Below are positions 8,748 to 18,079 of a stretch of 27,116 nt of DNA, one piece after another. Each line of letters begins with the position of its first letter. Position 1 is the first letter of the stretch. Source of the stretch: Prolixibacteraceae bacterium. GTDB taxonomy: Bacteria; Bacteroidota; Bacteroidia; Bacteroidales; Prolixibacteraceae. The translations under genes were made by a program, and so were the position numbers. The DNA is taken from positions 1 to 27,116 of the forward strand of contig JAFGGF010000160.1 in NCBI GenBank assembly GCA_016930735.1, given 5' to 3'. Under the pieces are notes generated by a model, which saw only the letters and a list, made by a program, of their open reading frames with translations, had not been told where the DNA came from and searched no databases.

Positions 8748-10436
8748 TTAAAAGGTTACTTCATTTTCCCTGACTTCATCACCAATACTTGTAAAATTTT
8801 TCAGTTTCTGATTTGGAGATGAAATCAGTTTTATTTTTTCAGAATCGCTTCCGTTAATTGTTATGGACTTTGGTGACTTAAATCCATATTCGAGGTTATT
8901 GATTTCAATATTCTTACAATTGAAAATTTCAATTGCCCTTTCGTTTTCTGTATAAAGTTTTACATTCTTAATTTTTACCCCATTTGCATCAAAAACTGAA
9001 AAACCGTTTTCAGCTTCTAGGGTTAAATCACTCAATACTACATTTTCGAGGTTCATTTCGGGTAATCCCTGAAGTAAAACTGCCTGATAAGCTCCTTTCA
9101 GGCTGATATTCCTGATGGATATATTTTTAAACTGAGGAGTTTCTTCAGTGACAGGTTCTTTTTCAGAAGTAGTAATGCTTCCTCCATCGGCAAAGAGTTC
9201 AGATACCGACTGGCCCCCGTAATAAAGGTTAAAAGAAATAGCATAAGTCGGAATATCGGTCATAAAAATATCTGAAATAAAGATATCTTCAACAACTCCG
9301 CCACGGCCTCTGTTACTTTTAAACCGTAATCCTACATCGGTTCCTATAAAAGTACAGTTTGAAACATGCATGTTTTTTACTCCCCCCGACATTTCGCTTC
9401 CAACAGTAACTCCTCCATGCCCATGATAAACAATATTGTTTTTTATTATAAGGTTTTCACAGGGTATCCCCCTGAGCCTTCCCTGTTCATCTTTCCCCGA
9501 TTTAATACAAATTGCATCATCTCCTACATCAAAATTTGAATTGTATATAAGAACATTTTTGCATGATTCAATATCAATTCCATCGCCGTTTTGCGAATAC
9601 CAGGGGTTTCTGATTGTAGTGTTTTTCACAACAAGGTCTTCAACTATTAAAGGGTGAATGCACCAGGCAGGGGAATTCTGGAATGTCGCCCCATCAATCA
9701 AAATCCTTTTACTGTTCTGAATACTCACCATTACAGGCCGCAGAAAATCACGGACAGATTCAAAATCCTCTTTTGTTTTCAGGTTTAAAGGAACATTCAT
9801 TTCTGATGAATTATATGCTTTTCTAAACTGTTCGGAAGGGAACCATTCATCTCCTGCATCATTTAAAACTCCTCCGGAGGCAACCAGTTCTCTCCACTGG
9901 CTTGTGGTTAGTTTGCTTTTTTTTACGAAACGCCAGGCATCACCTGAACCATCCCAGATACCATGTCCGGTAAAAGCTATATTCTCAACATCTTTCCCGT
10001 AAATTGGTGAAATACAACGCCAGGTATTTAATCCTTCAAAACTGGTTTTTACCAATGGATACTGATCCTTATCTTTTGTAAAAACGATTAATGCCCCGGG
10101 TTCGGTGTAAAGTTCCAGGTTGCTCTTTAAAATAACAGGTCCTGTCAGCCATATTCCGGCCGGAATAACTACTTTTCCTCCACCTTTTTTTGTAACATCT
10201 TCGATTGCATCGGCAAAAGCCTGTGTATTTAAAACCCTGCCCCCGCTCACTGCTCCAAAATCAGTAATATTAACCACATAATCCTGAATTTCCGGTTCCT
10301 GAATTACAGGCATTTTAAATTCGATCCCGTCATATAAATCTGTTTTACCGCTTTTTTCAGAACCGATATTTTGAGAATATGCCTCTGAATTAATGGTACA
10401 GATTAACAAGAAATACAACAATGGTTTTTTTATCAT
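8748..10436 (-). CDS. GH28 polygalacturonase, probably exo-acting
   Basis: This 562-aa enzyme hydrolyses alpha-1,4-galacturonan. Residues 1-22 are a signal peptide (ends AYSQ). The GH28 signature residues are present: NGD (N283, D285), the catalytic pair GDDA (D306, D307), GHG (339-341) and R371-F-K373 in place of the usual RIK. The protein is longer than endo-polygalacturonases (about 380 aa). It has an insertion around residues 165-235 of the kind seen in bacterial exo-polygalacturonases, so release of galacturonate or digalacturonate from chain ends in the periplasm is inferred. It lies 12 nt after the CE8 gene and 12 nt before CE12. Confidence 0.92.
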   Translation of the reverse strand: MIKKPLLYFLLICTINSEAYSQNIGSEKSGKTDLYDGIEFKMPVIQEPEIQDYVVNITDFGAVSGGRVLNTQAFADAIEDVTKKGGGKVVIPAGIWLTGPVILKSNLELYTEPGALIVFTKDKDQYPLVKTSFEGLNTWRCISPIYGKDVENIAFTGHGIWDGSGDAWRFVKKSKLTTSQWRELVASGGVLNDAGDEWFPSEQFRKAYNSSEMNVPLNLKTKEDFESVRDFLRPVMVSIQNSKRILIDGATFQNSPAWCIHPLIVEDLVVKNTTIRNPWYSQNGDGIDIESCKNVLIYNSNFDVGDDAICIKSGKDEQGRLRGIPCENLIIKNNIVYHGHGGVTVGSEMSGGVKNMHVSNCTFIGTDVGLRFKSNRGRGGVVEDIFISDIFMTDIPTYAISFNLYYGGQSVSELFADGGSITTSEKEPVTEETPQFKNISIRNISLKGAYQAVLLQGLPEMNLENVVLSDLTLEAENGFSVFDANGVKIKNVKLYTENERAIEIFNCKNIEINNLEYGFKSPKSITINGSDSEKIKLISSPNQKLKNFTSIGDEVRENEVTF

Positions 10437-10448
10437 TTTATTTTGTGT

Positions 10449-11423
10449 TTAATTTTTTCTGATTTCAGTTAATTTTTCACTATTTATCCAATCTCCCAGA
10501 ATATTAACCGGTGTATATATTTTATACTCTTCTTCAGTTAACAGATGCACCCATTTTACTCTTTCTTTTATGTTTGCCCCGGGGCCATAATTATTATATT
10601 CAGCAAAAAATGCAGTTTTTTCTTTCTCCGGATCATTCCAGTTATGCCATCCTTCGGGTTTGATATGATTACCTAATTCACAATTAATAAAAACCGATTT
10701 GCCAAAGGAGCGCCATGGCCTGCCCAGGTAAAATGAGGCGTCGGGAGCATTGCCGGTTATCTTACAATTTAGGAATACAAAACCAAATTTTGTTTCTTCA
10801 AGAGTTGAAGGGGCTGTTATATATCCATGGTCTTTACAAAAAATAGTACAATCCTCAAACAAGGCAGTTGACCAGCCAAAAATAAAATCAACGGTTCCTT
10901 CTATATAACAGTTTTTATAGTACTGGTGGCTTTTTTCGCCATGAGGGTATAAAGTGTCCTGGAATCCAAGGAAACGGCAATTTTTAAAAGCAATCCTGTC
11001 GCCATCGATCCTGACCGCCACTGCCTGCCCGACAGGCCCCGAAGAATTTTTAAAAGTAATGTTTACAGCAGTAAAATCATCGCCAAAAATAAAAAAGGAT
11101 GATGAGCCTGTTGTACCCATTTCCTCTCCAAACCTGTTCTTTTTTGATGCAAAATCATCATAGGTAAGGATTGTCTTTTCAACATTTTCACCTATAAAAA
11201 CAACATTGGTCTTACTGGCAGGGAGGATCAGTTTTTCTTTATAAATTCCTTCTTTTATAAATACGGATGTTGTAACCTTCCTGAAATCAGGGATAGCATT
11301 TATTGCCTCCTGAATGGTTGTAAAATCTCCGCTTCCGTCTTTTGCAACGATAAAATCATATTTATTGCCAAATGAATAAACTGTAATAAAAAGAAATAAT
11401 ATTTTTAAAAGATATTTAATCAT
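10449..11423 (-). CDS. Pectin methylesterase (CE8)
   Basis: This 324-aa enzyme hydrolyses pectin methyl esters. A short signal peptide covers about residues 1-20 (MIKYLLK, then a hydrophobic stretch). The CE8 motifs are complete: GSGDFTTIQEAINA at 30-43, QAVAV at 133-137, GFQDTLY with Q155 and D156, VDFIFG with D179, and YLGRPW with R235. It has no sorting tail, so a periplasmic site is likely. It lies 7 nt after the GH43 gene and 12 nt before GH28. With the CE8 at 2858-3814 and the fusion it makes three methylesterases in one operon, which implies a highly methylated substrate or division of labour by location or chain length. Confidence 0.95.
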   Translation of the reverse strand: MIKYLLKILFLFITVYSFGNKYDFIVAKDGSGDFTTIQEAINAIPDFRKVTTSVFIKEGIYKEKLILPASKTNVVFIGENVEKTILTYDDFASKKNRFGEEMGTTGSSSFFIFGDDFTAVNITFKNSSGPVGQAVAVRIDGDRIAFKNCRFLGFQDTLYPHGEKSHQYYKNCYIEGTVDFIFGWSTALFEDCTIFCKDHGYITAPSTLEETKFGFVFLNCKITGNAPDASFYLGRPWRSFGKSVFINCELGNHIKPEGWHNWNDPEKEKTAFFAEYNNYGPGANIKERVKWVHLLTEEEYKIYTPVNILGDWINSEKLTEIRKN

Positions 11424-11430
11424 TCATCCT

Positions 11431-13053
11431 TTATCTTTCATCTTTTTCTACCCTGAACCAATCGATATCAACTGTTCCTGAATCGTTGGTTATTCCTTCA
11501 CGCAATGCAAATAATCCTACTTTGGCACCTATCCATCTGCCGGGTTTTGCCGTAAGTTTTTCATTTACAGGAATAAAATGTTTTCTATCGTTGCTGTAAC
11601 TGAAACTGCAAACTGCACCTTTTTCTATTTTTACTCTGAAATAGATTTCATTTCCTTCAAAATCTTCGGAAAAGACTTCCTGCTCAAATCCTTCATTACG
11701 GGCATTTTTACACTGCACCGACCTGATTTTCAATTGCCCGTTTTCTTTTTTTAAAGAAATGTACTGGTAATCTTCACCCATAACCAGAAGCCCTGTTTCT
11801 TCATTGTCAGTCCGGGAATTAAAGGTGAGTTTAGTTGTTACAGTAAATTCTTCGGCAGGAAATTTCTGTAAAAGAAGGTTTGGTATGTTCCACAGGTTTT
11901 TTGCCCCTTCGGGTTTAGGAACACAGTTTAACCTGTAAAATCCAAGGTTTCCTGAAGAGAATCCCCATTTCATATCCGGATTGGCATGCCACTGCCATTG
12001 CAATCCAAGAGAAGAACCATTAAATTCATCGCTTTCAGGAGGAGTATTAATCGGAAATGATTTATCAACATTTGGTTTTTTAAAAGTAAGAACAGGTTCT
12101 CCAATTCCGTCAACATTGAGATCGGTTCCTATAACAGGCCAGTCATTTACCCATTTCATGGGTTGCAAATGAACAATTCTTCCGTAAGCTTCTTTATCCT
12201 GAAAGTGGATAAACCAGTCTTCCTCTGTTGATGTGTTTATCCAGGCACCCTGATGCGGACCGTTAATTTCGGTATTTCCCTGTGCCATCACAATTTTTTC
12301 TTCATATGGACCGTAAATATTTTTGGAGCGTAGAGCCAACTGCCATCCATTTGTTACGCCGCCTGCCGGAGCAAAAATGTAATAATATCCGTTTCGTTTA
12401 TAAAATTTCGGTCCTTCAACGGTTGGATGATTTTCATGTCCATCGAAGACCATTACTTCATTACCGGTAATTTCTGTCCCCTCACTATTCAATTCTCCAA
12501 CCATCAAAACACTTTTTACACCTGCACGGCTACCGGCAAAAGCAAATGTCAGGTAAACTTTTCCATCATCATCGAAAAGGGGAGAGGGGTCGATCAGTCC
12601 TGTCCCTGTTTTTACCAAAACCGGATCGGACCAGGGGCCGGCTGCATTTTTTGCTTTTGTAAGATAAATGCCAAAATCAGGGTCGGGGTAATAAATAAAG
12701 AATTCGTTGTTATAATACCGGATGCACGGAGCCCAAATACCATTGCCATGCTGAGGAATATTAAAAACATCTTCCGGAATCAGTTTTTTCAATGCATATC
12801 CGATTAACTCCCAGTTTACCAGATCATTTGAATGAAGAATTGGTAGGCCGGGAACACAATTGAATGAAGAAGCTGTCATGTAATAATCATCGCCAACCCT
12901 GACAACATCAGGATCGGAATAATCGGCATGAATAATCGGATTTTTATAAGTACCATCGCCATTATCAGCGATCCATACTTCAGATATGTTTTGCTGGCCT
13001 GAACAAACAAAAGGAAATAACAGGACTAATATTGTAAATATTCTGCTTACCAT
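11431..13053 (-). CDS. GH43 beta-xylosidase/arabinofuranosidase-like glycosidase with C-terminal beta-sandwich
   Basis: I start this gene at the ATG at 13053 (540 aa). A TTG four codons upstream is possible but would overlap the previous gene, whereas the ATG follows that gene's TAA by one nucleotide, as is usual in this operon. Residues 1-20 are a signal peptide. The five-bladed propeller residues of GH43 are visible: general base D47 in SDPDV, pKa-modulating D155 in IDPSPLF and general acid E213 in VEGPKF. Residues about 340-540 form the concanavalin-like second domain common in GH43 xylosidases. Removal of xylose or arabinose side groups from pectin (for example xylogalacturonan) is inferred from context. 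Substrate cannot be read from sequence alone. Confidence 0.9.
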   Translation of the reverse strand: MVSRIFTILVLLFPFVCSGQQNISEVWIADNGDGTYKNPIIHADYSDPDVVRVGDDYYMTASSFNCVPGLPILHSNDLVNWELIGYALKKLIPEDVFNIPQHGNGIWAPCIRYYNNEFFIYYPDPDFGIYLTKAKNAAGPWSDPVLVKTGTGLIDPSPLFDDDGKVYLTFAFAGSRAGVKSVLMVGELNSEGTEITGNEVMVFDGHENHPTVEGPKFYKRNGYYYIFAPAGGVTNGWQLALRSKNIYGPYEEKIVMAQGNTEINGPHQGAWINTSTEEDWFIHFQDKEAYGRIVHLQPMKWVNDWPVIGTDLNVDGIGEPVLTFKKPNVDKSFPINTPPESDEFNGSSLGLQWQWHANPDMKWGFSSGNLGFYRLNCVPKPEGAKNLWNIPNLLLQKFPAEEFTVTTKLTFNSRTDNEETGLLVMGEDYQYISLKKENGQLKIRSVQCKNARNEGFEQEVFSEDFEGNEIYFRVKIEKGAVCSFSYSNDRKHFIPVNEKLTAKPGRWIGAKVGLFALREGITNDSGTVDIDWFRVEKDER

Positions 13054-13054
13054 A

Positions 13055-14458
13055 TTATTTTTCAATCAGCGAATTGATATATACTTCAATGTTTGTATAA
13101 TTTTTATCAATGGTATATTTATTATTATCTGAACTATCATCAGGATTGAGGTTATTCTGTTTTTCCCAAAGATCAGGCATACCGTCTGAATCAATGTCGA
13201 TTGGGGCTTTGGCAGAATTTAATTCCGGCCAGTTTCCAACATCTTTTTGTGAATCGATAATACCTTTTCCTCCTCCATCAAATGTTTTTCCGAATTTTTC
13301 AATTCCCGTTGATACTTCATATATTATCCTTGTATCAACAGCATCCCGGACAAAGCTGGCACCTGCAGATTTTAACACTTTCTGATATGCTGAAACAGCA
13401 TCATCTGTTTTAATTCCGGTAGTTTCAACCGGATCCTGAAGTTTTGAATATTTTTTGGCTTTTTCATTTACTCCTTTCCCCTGCACTCCTGCTCCCCAGT
13501 TATTTTGTTGAATTTCAGGATTTCCTTCCATCACATTCCCTTCGAGGTAAAACCAACCGGCACCCATTGTGTCAGGATTAATAGATGGAGTAAAAAACAT
13601 CTGGGTAAGGTCAAGTATTCTGTTCCTGACTTTTTTTTCAGTTGCAGGACCTGGTTTGAAATAATTATTGACAATATTGTAGCACCCCTCTTCACCACCA
13701 TAAATATTGTTAAAACCCCAGTTATAAATTACATTATTCCTGACATCCGACTTTTCTGTTTCCGGGTTATGTGTATATCTGGAGCCACACAGCCTTGGAT
13801 TCCGGCTGGTATGGTCTGAAAGAAGATTATGATGAAATGAAGCATTTAATCCGCCCCATATCCCCCCGTAGCCATGATTCCCTTTATGATGTACTGAATG
13901 GTAAAAACTTTCACTTATTAAACACCATTGGAGAGTAAAATTTTCGTTGTTGTAAAAGGAGGCAACTTCATCGTTTGACCAGGAAAAACTACAATGATCT
14001 ATAATTATATTTTTATGCCTTGTCCCTGAAATGGCATCATTTTCCTCCTGAGCCAAATCTCCGGGCCTGACACGGATGTACCTTATTATAACATTATCTG
14101 CTTCAATCCTTATCCCATAATTTTTTAAGCATATTCCGTCACCTGGAGCAGTCTGGCCAGCAATAGTAACATCTCCATTTTTTATATAAATCGGCTTTTC
14201 CAGTTCAATATTTCCTGAAACGCTGAATATGATAATTCTGGGTCCTTCAGCTTCAATTGCTTTTCTTAAACTTCCTTTTCCTTTATCATTCAGGTTTTCG
14301 ACATAAATTACTTTTCCACCTCTACCTCCTGTTGTAAACATTCCACCTCCTTCGGCACCCGGAAAAGCCGGAACCTGTCCCAATACTGTTAACGTAGAAA
14401 TAAAAAGTAATGGAAGAAGCAAATATTTGAAATACTTATTCTGCATATGATGCATCAT
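13055..14458 (-). CDS. Pectate lyase (PL1)
   Basis: This 467-aa calcium-dependent lyase cuts demethylated homogalacturonan by beta-elimination. Residues about 1-28 are a signal peptide; three ATG codons in the first five (MMHHM) leave the exact start open. The PL1 landmarks are AFPGAEGGG at 31-39, TTGGRGG at 42-48, IAGQTAPGDG at 99-108, IDHCSFSW at 153-160 with the acidic residues that bind calcium, and SRNPRL with R219 and R222. The end carries the DSDGMPDLWE acidic segment. It is a clear homologue of the C-terminal half of the 1385-aa fusion but lacks the sorting tail, so a periplasmic role on imported fragments is likely. It is the first gene after the stem-loop at 14491-14529 and precedes GH43 by one nucleotide. 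Confidence 0.94.
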   Translation of the reverse strand: MMHHMQNKYFKYLLLPLLFISTLTVLGQVPAFPGAEGGGMFTTGGRGGKVIYVENLNDKGKGSLRKAIEAEGPRIIIFSVSGNIELEKPIYIKNGDVTIAGQTAPGDGICLKNYGIRIEADNVIIRYIRVRPGDLAQEENDAISGTRHKNIIIDHCSFSWSNDEVASFYNNENFTLQWCLISESFYHSVHHKGNHGYGGIWGGLNASFHHNLLSDHTSRNPRLCGSRYTHNPETEKSDVRNNVIYNWGFNNIYGGEEGCYNIVNNYFKPGPATEKKVRNRILDLTQMFFTPSINPDTMGAGWFYLEGNVMEGNPEIQQNNWGAGVQGKGVNEKAKKYSKLQDPVETTGIKTDDAVSAYQKVLKSAGASFVRDAVDTRIIYEVSTGIEKFGKTFDGGGKGIIDSQKDVGNWPELNSAKAPIDIDSDGMPDLWEKQNNLNPDDSSDNNKYTIDKNYTNIEVYINSLIEK

Positions 14459-14490
14459 TAGTTAATCTTTGTTTTTCAGCAAGTTGCATT

Positions 14491-14529
14491 ATAAATCCAG
14501 GGAATCAGGATTGATTCCCCGGTATTTAT
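14491..14529 (-). promoter_or_regulatory. Long intra-operon stem-loop between binding-protein and enzyme genes
   Basis: This lies in the only sizeable gap inside the operon (14459-14562). A perfect 7-bp core stem (GGGAATC, 14500-14506, with GATTCCC, 14513-14519) has a 6-nt loop. It is extended by an imperfect outer stem joining 14491-14496 (ATAAAT) to 14524-14529 (ATTTAT). On the minus strand it is not followed by a T tract, so it is not a standard terminator. Such hairpins downstream of SusC/SusD-type genes plausibly stabilise upstream mRNA or reduce downstream expression; this role is inferred. Confidence 0.6.
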
Positions 14530-14562
14530 ATTTTTCAAACTAACTAAATAACTATTATCCTT

Positions 14563-16200
14563 TTATAAACCGATTCTCCAGCGCGGATCACCAGAATCAC
14601 CTTTCCCTGCAAATCCGGTATCCTTGAAGTTAAAATCTGCGTTAGCCGGATCAACCCAAAGGTCTTCAACGGTACCTGAATAATTTCCTACAGGTAATCC
14701 CGGGATTTCATCTTTTCCAACACCATATGTAAAATCAGCGGTAGTATAAGAATTTACAATTGTCCAGTTCGTATTGGCCATTCCATCGAATCCGTCAATT
14801 GCAAAATCAGTTTCACCTGTCATATTCCAGCCATGGCCAATTATGGTGTTGGTAATTGTTACACCATTAAAAACATCATCCTGTCCGGATTCCCTCCAGC
14901 GGAACAGCTGCCTTCCTTTTTCAGGTGCTTCATTTATGGTGCACCCATCAATAACAACCGAATTTGAATTGTTCCTGCTTACCAGGAAATACTGTGTTTT
15001 TGAAATGGTTGAATTTTGTAAAAGGATATCATTGCATTGCCATGTATTTTTGTCAACTGATAACAAAGCATATCCGTATATACTATCAATCCGGCAATCA
15101 TAGAAAGTGTATTTATCCAACGTTCCATCTCCACCTTTCATCCTGCAGATACCTCTTAAAGTGCGGATTACACAGGACTCGAATTTTATTTCTCCCATTG
15201 TACCACTTTGGTCAATATTAAATACATAACGGCTGCCAAATCCACCAGGAGCAGTCAAATGTATATCTTTAAATGTTACATAATCCACATTTGCACCATC
15301 GCTCAGGTTGAAATTGGTTGAACAGTCAATAACAGGAAGTGAAGGAGTAAAACTATATCCGGCAACAAATGATATTGATTTATCAAAGGCATATCCACCT
15401 GCCAGGTAAGTTTTTCCTCCTTCGAGGATGACAATTGTTCCATCGGCAACATCAGGTAATACTGCAGCAAGATTAACAACTGTATCAATTCCTGAAAGAT
15501 CAAGAACATTGTCGCCCGAAACAAATGCTTCACGTGTATTATAAATTTCCCACCCACGTAGAGTTTCGCCGCTGTAAATTGCAATCTGGTACGACGTTGC
15601 TGCAGTCAGCCCTCCTACAATTTTTTCATGAGCTGCCTGTTCTTCAACGGTTAGTTCATATTCAGCAAGCGGGTTTGTTAACCTTTCATCATCGCCTGCA
15701 AATACTTTTATTGATGTAATTGAAGCACCGGCAGGTGTCCAGAAAACTCTTGCCCGTGTATCCAGAATATCGAATAATGTTGGTGTTCCCATATTGGAAG
15801 GGAACTTGGCAGTCCGCACACTTCCAAGGAATGATGGCTTACTGTCGTATAGCGCATCATCGGCATGTGCTGTTGCCTGCACCTGATAAACAGTAAACCA
15901 AAGCAGGTCTTCTCCAACTGTGTTTTTATCTATTACTACCAGGTTTGTATCACTACTGAAAGAGTACAGGGTAGTCAGAAATGAATCACGGCTAACCTCA
16001 ATTGTATAACTTTGAGCCTCTTTCATATTACCAAGGTTCACGATAATTGTATTATCAACCGAGTAAAGGTCTTCGTTCAGTACAGGCTGAAAAAGACGGG
16101 TCCTCGGAAAATCCTCTTCCTTGTTGCAGGCAATCATTACTATAAGCCCGGAAACCAGGAGTAAGATAATTGCCTTTATATTTAATTTTTCCATTTTCAT
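14563..16200 (-). CDS. Surface-glycan-binding-like lipoprotein (FN3-like plus DUF4957/DUF5123)
   Basis: This 545-aa lipoprotein occupies the SusE/SusF position right after SusD, so it is probably an outer-membrane binding protein for pectin fragments. The lipobox is MIAC with Cys25, followed by NKEED, an acidic cluster that fits the Bacteroidota surface-export signal. Residues about 35-130 and 135-227 look like two fibronectin type III-like beta domains. Residues about 233-545 are the DUF4957/DUF5123 beta-helix region shared with the protein at 360-2561, including VIDGCTINEAP, RWRESGQD and SGDPRWR. It lies 28 nt after SusD; the stem-loop at 14491-14529 follows it. The beta-helix half could conceivably be enzymatic, but no catalytic motif is recognised. 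Confidence 0.87.
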   Translation of the reverse strand: MKMEKLNIKAIILLLVSGLIVMIACNKEEDFPRTRLFQPVLNEDLYSVDNTIIVNLGNMKEAQSYTIEVSRDSFLTTLYSFSSDTNLVVIDKNTVGEDLLWFTVYQVQATAHADDALYDSKPSFLGSVRTAKFPSNMGTPTLFDILDTRARVFWTPAGASITSIKVFAGDDERLTNPLAEYELTVEEQAAHEKIVGGLTAATSYQIAIYSGETLRGWEIYNTREAFVSGDNVLDLSGIDTVVNLAAVLPDVADGTIVILEGGKTYLAGGYAFDKSISFVAGYSFTPSLPVIDCSTNFNLSDGANVDYVTFKDIHLTAPGGFGSRYVFNIDQSGTMGEIKFESCVIRTLRGICRMKGGDGTLDKYTFYDCRIDSIYGYALLSVDKNTWQCNDILLQNSTISKTQYFLVSRNNSNSVVIDGCTINEAPEKGRQLFRWRESGQDDVFNGVTITNTIIGHGWNMTGETDFAIDGFDGMANTNWTIVNSYTTADFTYGVGKDEIPGLPVGNYSGTVEDLWVDPANADFNFKDTGFAGKGDSGDPRWRIGL

Positions 16201-16228
16201 AATCTTTAAATTTTATTTTTACTCCGGA

Positions 16229-18061
16229 TTAAAATCCAAAATTGTATCCATCATTTTTCAGTAATCCCTTGCTGTTATCGATACCAAGAGTTGGAATCGG
16301 GAAGATATACCTGACAATTCCGGATGGTACCCCAATGTTTTCAGGATGAATATAGTTATCCCAGTCGCGGGTTATCCATTCGGCATAACCATCAGCCCTG
16401 CTTTCGCTGTGCATATCAATCAACCAGGATTGGCGTTCCCAGGTATCATCGGGTGCTGCAAGAACTTTTTCAAATTTATTATAGATCAGCAGGTCTCCGT
16501 TTGCATCCAGTTTTGTATACACATAATCGGGTAAATTGCCTGTCCCTGCAAATGCCTCATCTGCCATTTGTTTACAACCTTCAACTGTTTCCAAAACTTT
16601 TTCGTAATAAAGGTTCCATCTGATCAATTCATATTTACGGATCATTTCACCACCGAATTCCCATGCCCTTTCATCAACTATTGCATTAAAGAATGACTCA
16701 CTGCTGGCAGCTGCACTGGCTGTATACTGGTCAACCTTGGTGCTCCAGACAGATTCGTCAAATGCACGCCTGCGAACTCTTTTAAATGCTTCCTTAGCTT
16801 CGGCTGTTGGCCCGTTCAATTCATTTTCTGCTTCGGCATACATTAGTAATACATCAGCATACCGTAACATAGGCCAGTTAATACCTGTCCCTTTATTGGT
16901 TGATGGTCCCGGTGGATTGTCAAGCCATGCACGGCTCCATTTTCCCTGCGAAATATTTATATTTCCGGTACTTACCAACTCCTGTACAAAATCAGTGTTA
17001 ATCATGTACAAACCACAGGTTACATCCAGCCTTTTGTCTTCCTGGTCGAAAGAATAGAAATAGGTAGGAGGCATAGCCATATAATTTGACCCGCTCCCGT
17101 ACGAATGTGATCCTGCATCGACTCTGATACCAATATTCCAGCCGACATCACCTTCTCCAATAGCAAACGGAACTTCAAACAGGATATCACTGTTTGAAGG
17201 AGTAATAAACTTACATTCATTTACGAATATTTGTTTGAAATCTTCAGGAAGATCTCTATCCTTAAGAGTCATAAGCTTTTTCGAATAGTCTTTGGCTATT
17301 TTATAATAGTCCAGATAGTCAGTTTCACGGGCCATAGTAAGGTCAGGTTTTAAATACCAGCCTCCTCTTTGCAGTGCTATTCTTGCAATTAACCCAAGAG
17401 TGTATTCACGGTTAATTTGTTCAATTCCATACTGCAATTCATCGGTCCACATCATTTTATCTTCAATGTCGATCATATCCTGAATTACCGTTGAAAGGAT
17501 AACATTCCTGTCTTCTTTAGGAAGGTTAAATTCCACATCAACAGAAGGAGCGTTTGTTGAGAAGGGAACATCACCAAAATAGAAAGTAAGCATACTGTAC
17601 CAGTAAGCACGCATGGTATATGCTTCACCCAGAAGGTGATACATGTTCCTGGAAAGGACCACATCTTCAGAATTCAGGGCTTCGCTAGCCAGAATTCCTT
17701 CAATGGCAATATTAGCATCGCGGATAGCCTGATAACCAATATCCCAGACATAACCAAGGTCCCCGTTATTTTCCTGAGCTTCGAGCCTCCAAATCTGGTA
17801 ACGTGCACCATCGCTGGTTCCTCCTGAATGTTCAATGTCGGTATTACCGGTCATGTTATTTGACAACCGTGAACGGAACCCGTCATGGCTGAAATGTACA
17901 TACATTGCATTAACAGCTTTCCTGGCATCTTCTGCATTTGAGAAAATGTATTTGGTATCGAATGTCGACAAAGATTCAGGTTCCAGAAAATCATTACAGG
18001 CAGTAAGTGATAACAATACCACCAACGTATATATTAAAGATTTTATCTTCATATTTTTCAT
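16229..18061 (-). CDS. SusD/RagB-family outer-membrane glycan-binding lipoprotein
   Basis: This 610-aa lipoprotein forms the lid of the SusC transporter and binds the oligosaccharide before import. The lipobox is LTAC with Cys22, followed by NDFLEPES, a common SusD beginning. Residues about 25-230 contain the helical TPR-like part (SNAEDARKAVNAMY, REANIAIEG-like helices, YTMRAYWY). The C-terminal half contains MLRYADVLLMYAEAENEL, the hallmark SusD helix, and an ERAWEFGGE-type segment. The length is normal for the family. It sits 18 nt after SusC, as expected for the paired genes. Pectic ligand is inferred from the neighbouring enzymes. Confidence 0.96.
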   Translation of the reverse strand: MKNMKIKSLIYTLVVLLSLTACNDFLEPESLSTFDTKYIFSNAEDARKAVNAMYVHFSHDGFRSRLSNNMTGNTDIEHSGGTSDGARYQIWRLEAQENNGDLGYVWDIGYQAIRDANIAIEGILASEALNSEDVVLSRNMYHLLGEAYTMRAYWYSMLTFYFGDVPFSTNAPSVDVEFNLPKEDRNVILSTVIQDMIDIEDKMMWTDELQYGIEQINREYTLGLIARIALQRGGWYLKPDLTMARETDYLDYYKIAKDYSKKLMTLKDRDLPEDFKQIFVNECKFITPSNSDILFEVPFAIGEGDVGWNIGIRVDAGSHSYGSGSNYMAMPPTYFYSFDQEDKRLDVTCGLYMINTDFVQELVSTGNINISQGKWSRAWLDNPPGPSTNKGTGINWPMLRYADVLLMYAEAENELNGPTAEAKEAFKRVRRRAFDESVWSTKVDQYTASAAASSESFFNAIVDERAWEFGGEMIRKYELIRWNLYYEKVLETVEGCKQMADEAFAGTGNLPDYVYTKLDANGDLLIYNKFEKVLAAPDDTWERQSWLIDMHSESRADGYAEWITRDWDNYIHPENIGVPSGIVRYIFPIPTLGIDNSKGLLKNDGYNFGF

Positions 18062-18079
18062 CTTTTAGTTGTTTTAAAG

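Noticed and set aside
12427..12807. 126-codon plus-strand frame
   Set aside because: It is antisense to the GH43 catalytic domain with its D155 and E213 motifs and has no independent evidence.
13054..13065. TTG start of the GH43 gene giving a four-residue extension and overlap with the previous gene
   Set aside because: The ATG at 13053 follows the upstream TAA by one nucleotide, matches the tight spacing elsewhere in the operon and already begins a good signal peptide.
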